The position numbers and the translations under genes are program-made. Positions 26,954-36,091 of a DNA stretch of 64,000 bases are shown one piece after another; position 1 is the stretch's first letter, and each line of letters starts with the position of its first letter. The notes beneath the pieces were generated by a model. It ran no database searches and was not told the DNA's origin. It saw only the letters and a program-made list of their open reading frames with translations. Origin of the DNA: Nocardioides alcanivorans. Lineage in GTDB: Bacteria > Actinomycetota > Actinomycetes > Propionibacteriales > Nocardioidaceae. The stretch covers positions 1-64,000 of the forward strand of contig NZ_JAKGRW010000012.1 of the NCBI RefSeq assembly GCF_021555175.1. The letters run 5' to 3'.

Positions 26954-27054
26954 GGTCTCGACAGGCTCGACCAACGTCTGGCGATCGAGCCCCACCCGGT
27001 GATCGAGCTTGTCGAGATCAGTGACGCGCAGGGTCTCGACAGGCTCGACCAACG
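26954..27054. repeat. intergenic repeat family, cluster 1 (three copies)
   Basis: Two copies of GGTCTCGACAGGCTCGACC (26954-26972 and 27032-27050) flank an inverted variant with the core GATCGAGCTTGTCGAGATC (27001-27019). The unit is an imperfect palindrome around TCGACAGGCTCGA. The same family recurs around the GIY-YIG gene at 37.8-38.6 kb. Confidence 0.85.
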
Positions 27055-27105
27055 GCGAGTCTCAACCGACGGCGGCGAGCCTCGAGCGACAGGACGCCGG
27101 TGGCG

Positions 27106-28491
27106 TCACTGCGAGGGAGCGGCCTCCCGGATCGCGGCAGCAACGCGCTTGGCGACATCGGGGTGGAAGACGCTGGGGATGATGAAGGCCGGATGCAGCT
27201 CGTCGTCGGTGACCACGTGGGCGATCGCCTCGGCAGCCTTGATGAGCATCTCGTCAGTGACGTGGTGGGCACGCGCATCGAGCAGGCCTCGGAAGACGCC
27301 GGGGAAGGCCAGCACGTTGTTGATCTGATTGGGGTAGTCGGAGCGCCCCGACGCCACGACGGTGGCATGCTTCGCGGCGTCCGCCGGATCGATCTCAGGA
27401 TCGGGGTTCGCGAGCGCGAAGACGATCGCGCCTTCGGCCATCCGGTCGATCATCTCGGTCTTGAGCACACCGGGGCCCGAGACACCGATGAAGACGTCGG
27501 CTCCGGTCAACCCGTCGGTCAGGCTGCCGGTACGGAGGTTGGGGTTGGTGCGTGCGGCGAGCTCGGACTTGGCCCTGGAGAGCCCCTTCATCTCACGACA
27601 GAGCAGGCCCTCGCGGTCCCAGACGGCCACGTCGACCGCGCCCCCGGCGAGCAGCAACGAGGTGATCGCCGAGCCGGCAGCGCCCGCCCCTGCCACCACG
27701 ATGCGTACGTCGGCGAGCGACTTGCCGACCACGCGCAGGGCGTTGGTCAGCGCCGCCAACACCACGATCGCCGTACCGTGCTGGTCGTCGTGGAAGACCG
27801 GGATGTCGAGGCTCTCACGCAGCCGAGCCTCGATCTCGAAGCAGCGGGGGGCAGCGATGTCCTCGAGGTTGATGCCACCGAAGCCCGGAGCGATCATCTC
27901 GACCGCGCGGACGATCTCGTCGACATCCTGGCTGGCCAAGCAGATCGGCCACGCGTCGATGTTGGCGAACCGCTTGAAGAGCGCAGCCTTGCCCTCCATG
28001 ACCGGGAGCGCCGCCTCGGGCCCGAGGTTGCCCAGACCGAGCACCGCAGAACCGTCGGTGACCACGGCGACGCTGTTGCCCTTGATCGTCAGGCGGCGGG
28101 CATCCTCGGGGTTCTCGGCGATGGCGGACGACACCCGGCCGACCCCGGGCGTGTAGGCCAACGAGAGGTCGTCACGGGTCTTGAGCGGCACCTTGGAGTG
28201 GACCTCGATCTTGCCGCCGAGGTGGATGAGGAACGTGCGGTCGGAGACCTTGTGCACCTCGACACCCGTCAGCCCGTCGACGACCTGGACCAGGGCCTTG
28301 GAGTGGGTCTCGTCGACTGCCGAGCAGGTGACGTCGACGACCAACCGCAGGTGGGTGGACTCCGCGACGTCGATCGCCGTCACGACACCGCCAGCCTTCG
28401 CCAACGTGGTGGCCACCTGTCCGACCACCCCGTGATCAGGACTGGTGTGCAGACGCATGGTGATGGAGTACGACGAGGCAGTGGCGGGCAT
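27106..28491 (-). CDS. NAD(P)-dependent malic enzyme with N-terminal ACT domain
   Basis: 461 residues. Residues 1-80 form an ACT regulatory domain (SITMRLHTSPDHGVVGQVATTLAK). The malic enzyme body follows: LAYTPGVGRVSSAIAENPE, VVTDGSAVLGLGNLGP, metal site segment CFEIEARLRESLDIPVFHDDQHGTA, nucleotide turn VVAGAGAAGSAI and the FALANPDPEI motif. It decarboxylates malate to pyruvate. This short prokaryotic form without a phosphotransacetylase tail is common in actinobacteria. GGGAG precedes the ATG. Confidence 0.94.
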   Translation of the reverse strand: MPATASSYSITMRLHTSPDHGVVGQVATTLAKAGGVVTAIDVAESTHLRLVVDVTCSAVDETHSKALVQVVDGLTGVEVHKVSDRTFLIHLGGKIEVHSKVPLKTRDDLSLAYTPGVGRVSSAIAENPEDARRLTIKGNSVAVVTDGSAVLGLGNLGPEAALPVMEGKAALFKRFANIDAWPICLASQDVDEIVRAVEMIAPGFGGINLEDIAAPRCFEIEARLRESLDIPVFHDDQHGTAIVVLAALTNALRVVGKSLADVRIVVAGAGAAGSAITSLLLAGGAVDVAVWDREGLLCREMKGLSRAKSELAARTNPNLRTGSLTDGLTGADVFIGVSGPGVLKTEMIDRMAEGAIVFALANPDPEIDPADAAKHATVVASGRSDYPNQINNVLAFPGVFRGLLDARAHHVTDEMLIKAAEAIAHVVTDDELHPAFIIPSVFHPDVAKRVAAAIREAAPSQ

Positions 28492-28560
28492 GCTCCCATC
28501 GTCTCCCCGGCGACCGGCTACCACCAAGTAACCGTGCGACGCAGATCACGCCCCATTGTT

Positions 28561-28613
28561 TTGCACTCAACTTGGGCGAAGTGCAAGAATGCACTCTGTG
28601 TCCAAAAGTGCAA
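28561..28613. promoter_or_regulatory. repeated half-sites upstream of TetR-MMPL operon
   Basis: Four half-sites: TTGCACT at 28561-28567, AGTGCAA at 28580-28586, TGCACT at 28590-28595 and AGTGCAA at 28607-28613. They form two adjacent inverted repeats just before the TetR gene. They probably bind its own product and overlap the promoter. Confidence 0.75.
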
Positions 28614-28621
28614 TTCCCCCG

Positions 28622-29185
28622 ATGAGTCGTCGCGAGCAGTCCGCCCGCAAGATCTCCACCTGCGCGCAGGCACTCACCGCCAGCAAGGGGTTCGAGGGCT
28701 TCACCATGGAGGATCTGGCGGGCGCCGCCGGCGTCTCCCGTCGCACCCTCTTCAATTACTTCGACTCCAAGCTCGAGGCGGTGCTCGGCCCCGAGCCCGA
28801 GCTCGACACCGAGATGACGGCGGAGTTCCGCGCCGGTGGCCCCACAGGTCACCTGTTCGAAGACCTGGGGCATGTCGCCCACACGCACTTCGCCCGCATG
28901 CCGCAGAACCGCGAACTGATCACCACCATGCGTCAGGTGATCCGGAACCCTCGGATCATGGCGGCCTGCCACGACCGCTTCGAGAAACTGGCGGAGGACG
29001 GTCTGGCGATGATTAAGGAGCGCGAGGGCAGTCACTACGACGAGCGCCAGGCCAGGGTCGCGATCAGCATGCTGCTCGTGCTGTGCCAACTCGCCCTGGA
29101 CGGGTTCGTCGCAACCACGGACGACCGCACCTTCACCGATCACTACGACGAATGCCTGAGTGCTGCGCGCGCAGTGCTTGCTTGA
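28622..29185 (+). CDS. TetR-family regulator of the adjacent MMPL transporter
   Basis: 187 residues from the chosen ATG (28622); ATG 28589 is an alternative but lies inside the operator array. The helix-turn-helix FTMEDLAGAAGVSRRTLFNYFDSK is typical of TetR. The C-terminal domain contains FEDLGHVAHTHFARMPQNREL. It is followed after 39 bases by an MMPL transporter gene, and the operator-like inverted repeats upstream suggest autorepression of the pair. Confidence 0.9.
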   Translation: MSRREQSARKISTCAQALTASKGFEGFTMEDLAGAAGVSRRTLFNYFDSKLEAVLGPEPELDTEMTAEFRAGGPTGHLFEDLGHVAHTHFARMPQNRELITTMRQVIRNPRIMAACHDRFEKLAEDGLAMIKEREGSHYDERQARVAISMLLVLCQLALDGFVATTDDRTFTDHYDECLSAARAVLA

Positions 29186-29224
29186 CCTCTTCCCCGCCCA
29201 TCCACACACAGGAAGCCACCACCC

Positions 29225-31597
29225 ATGGCAACTCTGCTCTACCGACTCGGCAAGACCGCCTACCGGCGCTGGCCGTTCTTCCTCGCAGCCTGGCTGATCG
29301 CGATCGTCGGCCTCGGCGGCCTCGCGACCGCCATCAGCCAGCCGAAGTCCGACGCGATGACCATCCCCGGCATCCCATCGGAGAAGGCGGCCGACCTGCA
29401 GGCCGAACTGTTCCCCGGCTCCACCGACGCGTTCGACCAGGCGGGCGTCAGCGTGGTGGTCCAAGCTCCTGAGGGCCACACCCTCAACGAACCCGAATAC
29501 ATGGCCGCCATCGACGGCCTCGTCGTCGACCTGCTCGCAGCGCCTCAGATGCACGCTGAGGGCGACACCCTCGAGGACGGCTCTCCGGCACCGGTCCCGG
29601 CCAACCCCGTGACCGCTGCGCAGGAGCAGGTCCAGGCCATGCTCGACGCCAAGCTCGAGGCAGGACTGACGCAGGCCGAGGCCGAGGCCGAGATCGCCGA
29701 GGAAGCTGCGGAGATGGCGCCGATGGCACCACTCACTGCCGACGGCCGCACCGGCGTCCTCTCCTTCGAATTCGACGTCGACACCGTCATGGACGTCGAG
29801 GTGGACACGCAGGACGCCGTCGTCGACGCGATGGAGACCGCCCGTGACTCCGGCCTGACCGTCGAGGCCAACGGCTCCGGCATGACGTCGATGGAGGCGC
29901 CCGGCATGAGCTCCGAGCTCATCGGTGTCGGCCTCGCCCTGCTCGTCCTCGTGCTCACCTTCGGATCACTCGTTGCCGCCGGGCTGCCCATCGTCTCGGC
30001 GATCATCGGCGTGGGCATCGGGATGATCGGCATCGAGATGATGACGGCGTTCACCGACATCGGCACCAGCACCCCGATGCTGGCCACGATGCTCGGCCTT
30101 GCCGTGGGTATCGACTACGCACTCTTCATCCTGGCGCGCTACCGCAACGAGCTCGACCACACCGATGACCGTGAAGAGGCGGTCGGCGTCGCCGTGGGTA
30201 CGGCGGGTTCCGCCGTGGTCTTCGCCGGCCTGACCGTGCTCATCGCCCTGTGCGCACTGGCCGTCGTGCAGATCCCGTTCCTGACGACCATGGGTCTGGC
30301 GGCCGCTGGCACCGTCTTCGTCGCCGTGCTGGTGGCGCTGACGCTGCTCCCCGCGATCCTGGGCATGCTCAAGACGAAGGCCTTCGGTGGCCGGGTCCGC
30401 AAGTACAACCCGAGTCGCGAGGCCAACGGCAAGATCGTCAACAACGGTGTCCGGTGGGCCCGCCTCGTGGGCAAGAAGCCGATCGCCGTCGTACTCCTCG
30501 TGATCGTCGGGCTCGGCGCACTGGCCATCCCGATGAAGAACATGCACCTGGCCTTCCCGAGCGACGCCACCTCGTCGCCCGACAAGACCATGCGCAAGGC
30601 ATCCGACATCCTCGCGGAGTCGTTCAGCCCGGGTCGCGAAGGCCCGATGATCCTCGTTGCCGACGGCACCGAGGTGCCCGCGGACGAGCGGATGGCCAAG
30701 TACGACGAGATCGTCGACTGGGTCAAGGGTCACGACGATGTCGAGATGGCCATGATCGGTGGGGTCAACGAGGCCGAGACCGGCGCCCAGATCATCATCG
30801 TTCCCGCGTCCGGGCCCAATGACGGCGCGACCGAGGACCTCCTCGCCGATCTGCGGGACGGTCAGTCCGACATCGAGGCCGCGACCGGCACCGACACCGG
30901 CATCACCGGCATGACCGCCATCACCGTGGACGTCTCCGAACAGCTCGCCGACGCCCTGCCGATCTATCTGGCAGTGGTCATCGGGCTGGCATTCATCCTG
31001 CTCATGATCGTCTTCCGCTCGATCCTGGTGCCGCTGACCGCCACCTTGGGCTTCCTGCTCTCGGTGCTGGCCACGCTCGGCGCGACGGTCGCGATCTTCC
31101 AGGAGGAGGCGTTCGGCCTCTTCGACGGCCAACCCATCGTGAGCTTCATGCCGCTCTTCCTGATCGGTGTGGTCTTCGGTCTGGCGATGGACTACCAGGT
31201 GTTCCTGGTGACCCGGATCCGCGAGGCCCACGTGCACGGAGCCGACTACCGCGAGGCCGTCATCGACGGCTTCCGGGGCAGCGCCCGGGTCGTGGCCGCG
31301 GCCGCCGTCATCATGACCGCCGTCTTCGCTGCCTTCATGTTCCAGGAGGAGCCGATCATCAAGATGATGGGCTTTGCACTGGCCGCCGCCATCGTGTTCG
31401 ACGCCTTCATCGTCCGCATGACGCTCATCCCGGCGCTCATGTATCTGATGAAGGAGAAGGCCTGGTACCTGCCCAAGTGGCTCGACCGGATCCTTCCCAA
31501 CGTCGACATCGAGGGCGAGAACCTGCACCGCCCCCACATGGAGACGCTGCACCGCGACGACAAGGACGACGAGGACCTCGCACCCGCGGGCGTCTGA
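29225..31597 (+). CDS. MMPL-family RND transporter
   Basis: 790 residues, twelve predicted helices in two similar halves, each with a large external loop. Helix 4 equivalents show ATMLGLAVGIDYALFILARYRNE and VVFGLAMDYQVFLVTRIRE, whose Asp-Tyr pairs relay protons. Members export lipids, or lipophilic drugs, across the membrane. The external loop 1 is short and acidic, unlike mycobacterial MmpL3. Regulated together with the upstream TetR gene. The substrate is unknown. Confidence 0.93.
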   Translation: MATLLYRLGKTAYRRWPFFLAAWLIAIVGLGGLATAISQPKSDAMTIPGIPSEKAADLQAELFPGSTDAFDQAGVSVVVQAPEGHTLNEPEYMAAIDGLVVDLLAAPQMHAEGDTLEDGSPAPVPANPVTAAQEQVQAMLDAKLEAGLTQAEAEAEIAEEAAEMAPMAPLTADGRTGVLSFEFDVDTVMDVEVDTQDAVVDAMETARDSGLTVEANGSGMTSMEAPGMSSELIGVGLALLVLVLTFGSLVAAGLPIVSAIIGVGIGMIGIEMMTAFTDIGTSTPMLATMLGLAVGIDYALFILARYRNELDHTDDREEAVGVAVGTAGSAVVFAGLTVLIALCALAVVQIPFLTTMGLAAAGTVFVAVLVALTLLPAILGMLKTKAFGGRVRKYNPSREANGKIVNNGVRWARLVGKKPIAVVLLVIVGLGALAIPMKNMHLAFPSDATSSPDKTMRKASDILAESFSPGREGPMILVADGTEVPADERMAKYDEIVDWVKGHDDVEMAMIGGVNEAETGAQIIIVPASGPNDGATEDLLADLRDGQSDIEAATGTDTGITGMTAITVDVSEQLADALPIYLAVVIGLAFILLMIVFRSILVPLTATLGFLLSVLATLGATVAIFQEEAFGLFDGQPIVSFMPLFLIGVVFGLAMDYQVFLVTRIREAHVHGADYREAVIDGFRGSARVVAAAAVIMTAVFAAFMFQEEPIIKMMGFALAAAIVFDAFIVRMTLIPALMYLMKEKAWYLPKWLDRILPNVDIEGENLHRPHMETLHRDDKDDEDLAPAGV

Positions 31598-31601
31598 CCT
31601 C

Positions 31602-31667
31602 CGCGCGAACCTTCACTCAGAACAACCGAACCTGCAGGTTCGGGCGTTCTGAGTGAAGGTTCGCGCG
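31602..31667. terminator. 66-bp nested palindrome after the MMPL gene
   Basis: Outer arms of 22 bases (31602-31623 and 31646-31667) are perfectly complementary. Between them lies an inner 18-base perfect palindrome CCGAACCTGCAGGTTCGG (31626-31643). It could act as a terminator or be a dispersed palindromic element. No T-tract. Confidence 0.7.
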
Positions 31668-31675
31668 TTCCAAGG

Positions 31676-32332
31676 CTAGGTTCGGCGGCGGCTGAGGCGG
31701 CGGCCGCGCACCTCGGCGTACTGCTGGTGCCCGATCGGGTTCTCGAAGGGACCGAGATCGACCTCGATGCGTTGACCCTGGCAGGTGAGCACGAGGTGGC
31801 CGTCGGAGATCTCGGCGACCTCGCCGCGTACGAGGACGATGTCGCCGCCGAGCTCCTGCACCGTCTCCGGTGGCTTGCATCGCACCACGTCGGCCAGCGC
31901 GAGGAGCTCGAAACGTTGCGTACGGCGGACCCAGAACATCAGGCCGAGCATCACCAGGATCATCGCGTCGGCACCGAGGGTGATGACCCACGCGACGGTA
32001 CTGCTGCCGGTGTGCTCGACCGCCCGGTTGTCGGCGCGGTTGCCCGGGAGGTACTCGACCCTCAGCTCATCGGTGCTGCGCGCCTGTTCGTAGCCGGCTC
32101 GCGTGACCTCGGAGGAGTACTCCGGCTCCTCCTCGTCGGCGTAGTGCCAGGTGACGTAGTAGCGGGTGGCGCCGGACCTCTCCACGGCGCGGGCGTCGGT
32201 GACGGTGACCGTGGTCTCCAGACCGTCGACGTCGAGCTTGTGATTGGTCCACCAGCCGTGCGCCAACGGCAGGTTGACGAGGAACACCGCGACGAGCGCG
32301 GCCAGGATCCACCAGCGAGGGCTCGTCTTCAC
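31676..32332 (-). CDS. two-helix membrane protein (DUF3592-like)
   Basis: 218 residues. A first helix WWILAALVAVFLVNLPLAHG precedes an external domain with YYVTWHYADEEEPEYSSEV and LRVEYLPGNRADNR, the pattern of DUF3592 proteins. A second helix (AWVITLGADAMILVMLGLMFW) is followed by a cytosolic domain with LVRGEVAEISDGHLVL. Function unknown. Divergent from a pair of small membrane proteins. Confidence 0.75.
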   Translation of the reverse strand: MKTSPRWWILAALVAVFLVNLPLAHGWWTNHKLDVDGLETTVTVTDARAVERSGATRYYVTWHYADEEEPEYSSEVTRAGYEQARSTDELRVEYLPGNRADNRAVEHTGSSTVAWVITLGADAMILVMLGLMFWVRRTQRFELLALADVVRCKPPETVQELGGDIVLVRGEVAEISDGHLVLTCQGQRIEVDLGPFENPIGHQQYAEVRGRRLSRRRT

Positions 32333-32355
32333 GGGCGTGACGATAGCCTCTTGTC

Positions 32356-32754
32356 GTGTCGTGGACTGTCGCCCTGGTCATTGCCGTGCTGCTCCTCGTG
32401 GTGGCCGTCGTCGCCCTCCTCGCCGGCTTCGTGCCCGCCGCGGGCCGACTCGAGCCGGTGGCCCGTTGGGGGATGAAGGGCTGCCAGATCGCGGTGCTCG
32501 GCTACGTGATCGCCGATGTGATCACCCTGCTGCAGGGCCATCGCGCCGACGAGGGCATGACGCACGCCGGCTACGCGATCGCCGCGGTCGGCGTACCCGT
32601 GCTCCTGCTGACCCGCCAGCCCGTTCCTCCGGACCCGGACGACCCGGATCCGGAGGCGAAACCGCGACCTGCCGACCCGCCGCACCTCGCGGTGGTCGCG
32701 GTCGCGGCGCTCGCGACCGCCGTGCTGATCGTCCGGCTGCAGCAGACGTGGTGA
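32356..32754 (+). CDS. small integral membrane protein of unknown function
   Basis: 132 residues with about four helices and a Pro/Asp-rich loop (PPDPDDPDPEAKPRPADPP). GTG start; its stop overlaps the GTG of the following gene. No recognised domain. The pair is probably one membrane complex or two linked subunits. Confidence 0.72.
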   Translation: MSWTVALVIAVLLLVVAVVALLAGFVPAAGRLEPVARWGMKGCQIAVLGYVIADVITLLQGHRADEGMTHAGYAIAAVGVPVLLLTRQPVPPDPDDPDPEAKPRPADPPHLAVVAVAALATAVLIVRLQQTW

Positions 32755-33152
32755 CGCAGGGACGCTCGACCGGTCGTCAGCTGCTCATCGCGGTGTACGC
32801 CGTCTTCGCGGTCGCCGCCGGAGCGCGCAGTGCCGTGCAGATCGCCACGAAGCTCGACGAGGCGCCGGTCGCCTATCTGCTGTCGGCGTTCGCCGCCGTC
32901 GTCTACCTGATCGCAACGGTTGCATTGCGCTGGACCGGGCCGCGGGCCTTCAGGGTCGCCCTCGGCGCGATCCTCATCGAAGCCGTGGGGGTGATCGTGG
33001 TCGGACTGATGTCGGTGCTCGATGACGAGCTCTTCCCCGACGCCACCGTGTGGTCGGACTTCGGTGCTGGCTACGGCTACGTGCCTCTGGTGCTCCCCTT
33101 CATCGGCTTGTGGTGGCTGCTGAAGAAGGAGCGGCTGGCAACCGCTGACTGA
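32751..33152 (+). CDS. small integral membrane protein, partner of the preceding gene
   Basis: 133 residues, four predicted helices (LLIAVYAVFAVAAGARSAVQ, YLLSAFAAVVYLIATVALRW, ALGAILIEAVGVIVVGLMSV, YVPLVLPFIGLWWLLKK). GTG overlaps the previous stop by four bases. No function assigned; the fold resembles small actinobacterial DUF membrane proteins of this length. Confidence 0.72.
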   Translation: MTQGRSTGRQLLIAVYAVFAVAAGARSAVQIATKLDEAPVAYLLSAFAAVVYLIATVALRWTGPRAFRVALGAILIEAVGVIVVGLMSVLDDELFPDATVWSDFGAGYGYVPLVLPFIGLWWLLKKERLATAD

Positions 33153-33230
33153 CCGCGGACCCGCGCGCAGCAATGGGCGCCCAGCTCGTCCAGCAGAGAG
33201 CTGGAACCTGCCCTTGTGACGCGCTTCACC

Positions 33231-33256
33231 TCAATGCTAATATTCATAGGCATTGA
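33231..33256. promoter_or_regulatory. inverted repeat upstream of the BVMO operon
   Basis: TCAATGC and GCATTGA are perfect 7-base arms with 12 AT-rich bases between them, 17 bases before the monooxygenase start and just before its GGAGG. A repressor site is likely. Confidence 0.6.
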
Positions 33257-33272
33257 TTCTAGGAGGGTCCCT

Positions 33273-34898
33273 GTGCGCGTCACCCCGCCAACCGAACTCG
33301 ACGTCCTCGTCGTGGGAGCCGGCTTTTCCGGGCTCTACAGCCTTCACCGACTCCGGACACTCGGGCGTTCGGTCCATCTAGTCGAAGCAGACGACGACCT
33401 GGGCGGCGTGTGGTACCGCAACAGGTACCCCGGCGCCCGCTGCGACATCGAGAGCGTCGACTACTGCTACTCCTTCGACGACTCGATCGTCCGGGAGTGG
33501 ACGTGGGCCGAGCGCTATCCCGCGCAGCCCGAGATCCTGCGCTACATCAACTTCGTTGCCGACCGCCTGGACCTCCGCTCCGGGATCTCGTTCGACACCC
33601 GTGTGGACGCGATGCACTGGGATGCCGAGGACTCCGTCTGGCTGGTCGCCACCGACTGCGGGGACAGGATCCGCGCCCGCCACGTGATCATGGCCAGCGG
33701 CCAGCTCTCCAAGCCCCAGTTCCCCGACATCGAGGGCATCAAGGACTTCTCTGGTGAGCTGCTCCACACCGGCGACTGGCCGCGTGACGGCGTCGAGCTG
33801 ACCGGCAAGCGGGTAGGCGTGATCGGCACCGGCTCCTCCGGCGTGCAGACCATCCCTCAGGTGGCCAAGCAGGCGGCACACACCACCGTGCTCCAGCGTA
33901 CGGCGCACTACGCGATTCCGGCCCGCAACCACGACCTCGATCCTGCCTACGTGGAGGACCTGAAGAGCAGGTTCCAGGACTACCGGGAGATCGCCCGGCA
34001 CCATCCCGGCGGCACCCACCGTCGTATCGGGACGGAGTCGGCCCTGGACGTCGACCCCGGCGCCCTGGAGGAGACCTTCCGGGGCCACTGGGAGAAGGGC
34101 GGGCCCGACATCCTGGCCGCCTACCGTGACTTCCGCACCGACGAACGGGCAGCAGAGAAGGCCGGGGACTTCGTCAAGGAGCGCATCCGGGAGATCGTCA
34201 AGGATCCCGAGACCGCCGAGAAGCTGTGCCCCAAGGGTTATCCCTTCGGCGCCAAGCGACTGGTGCTCGAGATCGACTACTACACGACCTTCAACCGCGA
34301 CAACGTCTCGCTGGTCGACGTCAAGGCGGACCCGATCGATCGGGTCGACGGCAGCGCCGTGGTGCTCGAGAGTGGGGCCCGACACGAACTCGACGTCCTG
34401 ATCACGGCAACCGGGTTCGACGCCCTCACCGGACCACTCTTCGCCATCGACATCGTCGGGGTGGACGGCCAGCGACTCCCCGACGCCTGGAAGGACGGCC
34501 CGCGCACCTTCCTCGGAATCGGCACCCACGGGTTCCCGAACCTCTACGTCGTTGCCGGCGCGGGCAGCCCGTCGGTGCTCTCCAACGTGCTCATCTCGAT
34601 CGAGCAGCACGTGGAGTGGATCACCGACTTCATCGACCACCAGTTCCGCACCGGCATCATCAGCGCAGAGGTCGACGAAGACGCCCAGGACCGCTGGACC
34701 CAGGAGGTCTACGACGTTGCGGCACCGACCCTCTTCATGAAGGGCAACTCCTGGTACCTCGGCGCCAACGTGCCGGGCAAACCGCGTGTCTTCTCGCTCT
34801 ACCTGGGCGGCGTCGGCCACTACCGCGACATCTGCGACAAGGTCGCCGCCGACGACTACGCCGGATTCACACTCACTCGAGGAGAGATCAAGTCATGA
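33273..34898 (+). CDS. type I Baeyer-Villiger monooxygenase
   Basis: 541 residues, FAD- and NADPH-dependent. Rossmann motifs GAGFSG (about 15-20) and GTGSSG frame the family fingerprint FSGELLHTGDWP (F-x-G-x3-H-x3-W-P). The ITATGFDALTG motif and the C-terminal region with GNSWYLGANVPGKPR agree with cyclohexanone monooxygenase-like enzymes. It inserts oxygen next to a ketone to give a lactone or ester. GTG start after AGGAGGG. It overlaps the CoA-transferase gene by four bases, and an esterase follows, which fits a ketone-lactone-hydroxyacid-CoA route. Confidence 0.95.
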   Translation: MRVTPPTELDVLVVGAGFSGLYSLHRLRTLGRSVHLVEADDDLGGVWYRNRYPGARCDIESVDYCYSFDDSIVREWTWAERYPAQPEILRYINFVADRLDLRSGISFDTRVDAMHWDAEDSVWLVATDCGDRIRARHVIMASGQLSKPQFPDIEGIKDFSGELLHTGDWPRDGVELTGKRVGVIGTGSSGVQTIPQVAKQAAHTTVLQRTAHYAIPARNHDLDPAYVEDLKSRFQDYREIARHHPGGTHRRIGTESALDVDPGALEETFRGHWEKGGPDILAAYRDFRTDERAAEKAGDFVKERIREIVKDPETAEKLCPKGYPFGAKRLVLEIDYYTTFNRDNVSLVDVKADPIDRVDGSAVVLESGARHELDVLITATGFDALTGPLFAIDIVGVDGQRLPDAWKDGPRTFLGIGTHGFPNLYVVAGAGSPSVLSNVLISIEQHVEWITDFIDHQFRTGIISAEVDEDAQDRWTQEVYDVAAPTLFMKGNSWYLGANVPGKPRVFSLYLGGVGHYRDICDKVAADDYAGFTLTRGEIKS

Positions 34899-36091
34899 CC
34901 AGCAACGGACCCCTCGCCGGGCTGCGGGTGATCGAAGCCGGCTCTATGTATGCCGCGCCGACCGCCGGTCGAATGCTGCGCGACTTCGGCGCCGAGGTGA
35001 TCAAGATCGAGGATCCCGCCCAGGGCGACTTCGCACGCCAATGGCAGCCCGCACACAACGGCACCGCAATCGGCTTCGCCCGCCTCAACTCGGGCAAGCG
35101 GTCGGTCGGCATCGACATGCGCAACTCCGACGGCCGCGACGTCCTCAAGCGTCTCGTCTCCGGCGCCGACGTGCTCATCGAGAACTTCCGCCCGGGTCGG
35201 ATGGAGAAGTGGGGCATGTCCTACGCCGAGCTGGCCGCTGAGAACCCCGGTCTCGTGATGGGTCGCGTCAGTGGATTCGGCCAGACCGGACCCTACCGGG
35301 AGCGTCCCGGCTTCGGCACGGTGGCGGAGACCGCGAGCGGCTACGCCTACCTCAACGGTTGGCCGGACACTCCGCCGACAGCACCGCCGTTCGGCTTCGC
35401 CGACTCGATCGCCGGCATCTCCGCGGCGTACGGCATCGCCATGGCGTTGTTCGAACGGAGCCGCACCGGGCGCGGTCGTGAGGTGGACGTCGCCCTCTAC
35501 GAACCGCTGATGTTCATCCTCGGTGATGCCGTTCTCAACTTCACCTCGACCGGCACGATCATGCAGCGCCACGGCAACGCCTCCGGCGCCGCTTCGCCGC
35601 GAGGCATCTACGAAGCCGCCGATGGCGGCTGGCTGTCGATCGCAGCCTCGAACCAGGCGATCGCCATGCGCCTCTTCGACGCGATGGAACGCCCCGACCT
35701 GAAGACCGACGAGCGCTACCGGACGAACGAAGCCCGGATGGCCAACAACGAGACCCTGCAGGCAATCGTCATCGCATGGATCAAGGAACGCACCCGCGAC
35801 GAGAACCTGGCCATCCTTGAGCAGCATGAGGTCGTGGCCGCAGCCGTCAACGATTCCTCCGACATCGTCGACGATCCCCACTTCCGGGAACGCACCTTGA
35901 GCATGCTCAAGAACAGTCCCCTGGGTGACGCCCTCGTGCCCGGCCCGATCCTCCACGTCAACGGGTACGACGGCCCGACGTACGACGGCGTTCCTGCGGT
36001 CGGCGAGCACACCAACGAGATCCTGACATCGGCCGGCATCGGGGAGGACGAACTCGCTCGACTGGTCTCCGCCGGTGCGATCAGTGGCTGA
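34895..36091 (+). CDS. family III CoA-transferase (CaiB/BaiF type)
   Basis: 398 residues. N-terminal GLRVIEAGSMYAAPTAGRMLRDFGAEVIKIE, then NSGKRSVGIDMRN and the catalytic aspartate in FGFADSIAGISAAYG. It transfers CoA between carboxylic acids without a covalent thioester on glutamate. In this operon it probably activates the hydroxyacid made by BVMO plus esterase. The start overlaps the BVMO stop (ATGA). Confidence 0.93.
   Translation: MTSNGPLAGLRVIEAGSMYAAPTAGRMLRDFGAEVIKIEDPAQGDFARQWQPAHNGTAIGFARLNSGKRSVGIDMRNSDGRDVLKRLVSGADVLIENFRPGRMEKWGMSYAELAAENPGLVMGRVSGFGQTGPYRERPGFGTVAETASGYAYLNGWPDTPPTAPPFGFADSIAGISAAYGIAMALFERSRTGRGREVDVALYEPLMFILGDAVLNFTSTGTIMQRHGNASGAASPRGIYEAADGGWLSIAASNQAIAMRLFDAMERPDLKTDERYRTNEARMANNETLQAIVIAWIKERTRDENLAILEQHEVVAAAVNDSSDIVDDPHFRERTLSMLKNSPLGDALVPGPILHVNGYDGPTYDGVPAVGEHTNEILTSAGIGEDELARLVSAGAISG

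Noticed and set aside
27100..29016. 638-codon plus-strand open frame
   Set aside because: Covers malic enzyme on the other strand and runs into the TetR gene in the wrong frame; coding signals belong to those genes.
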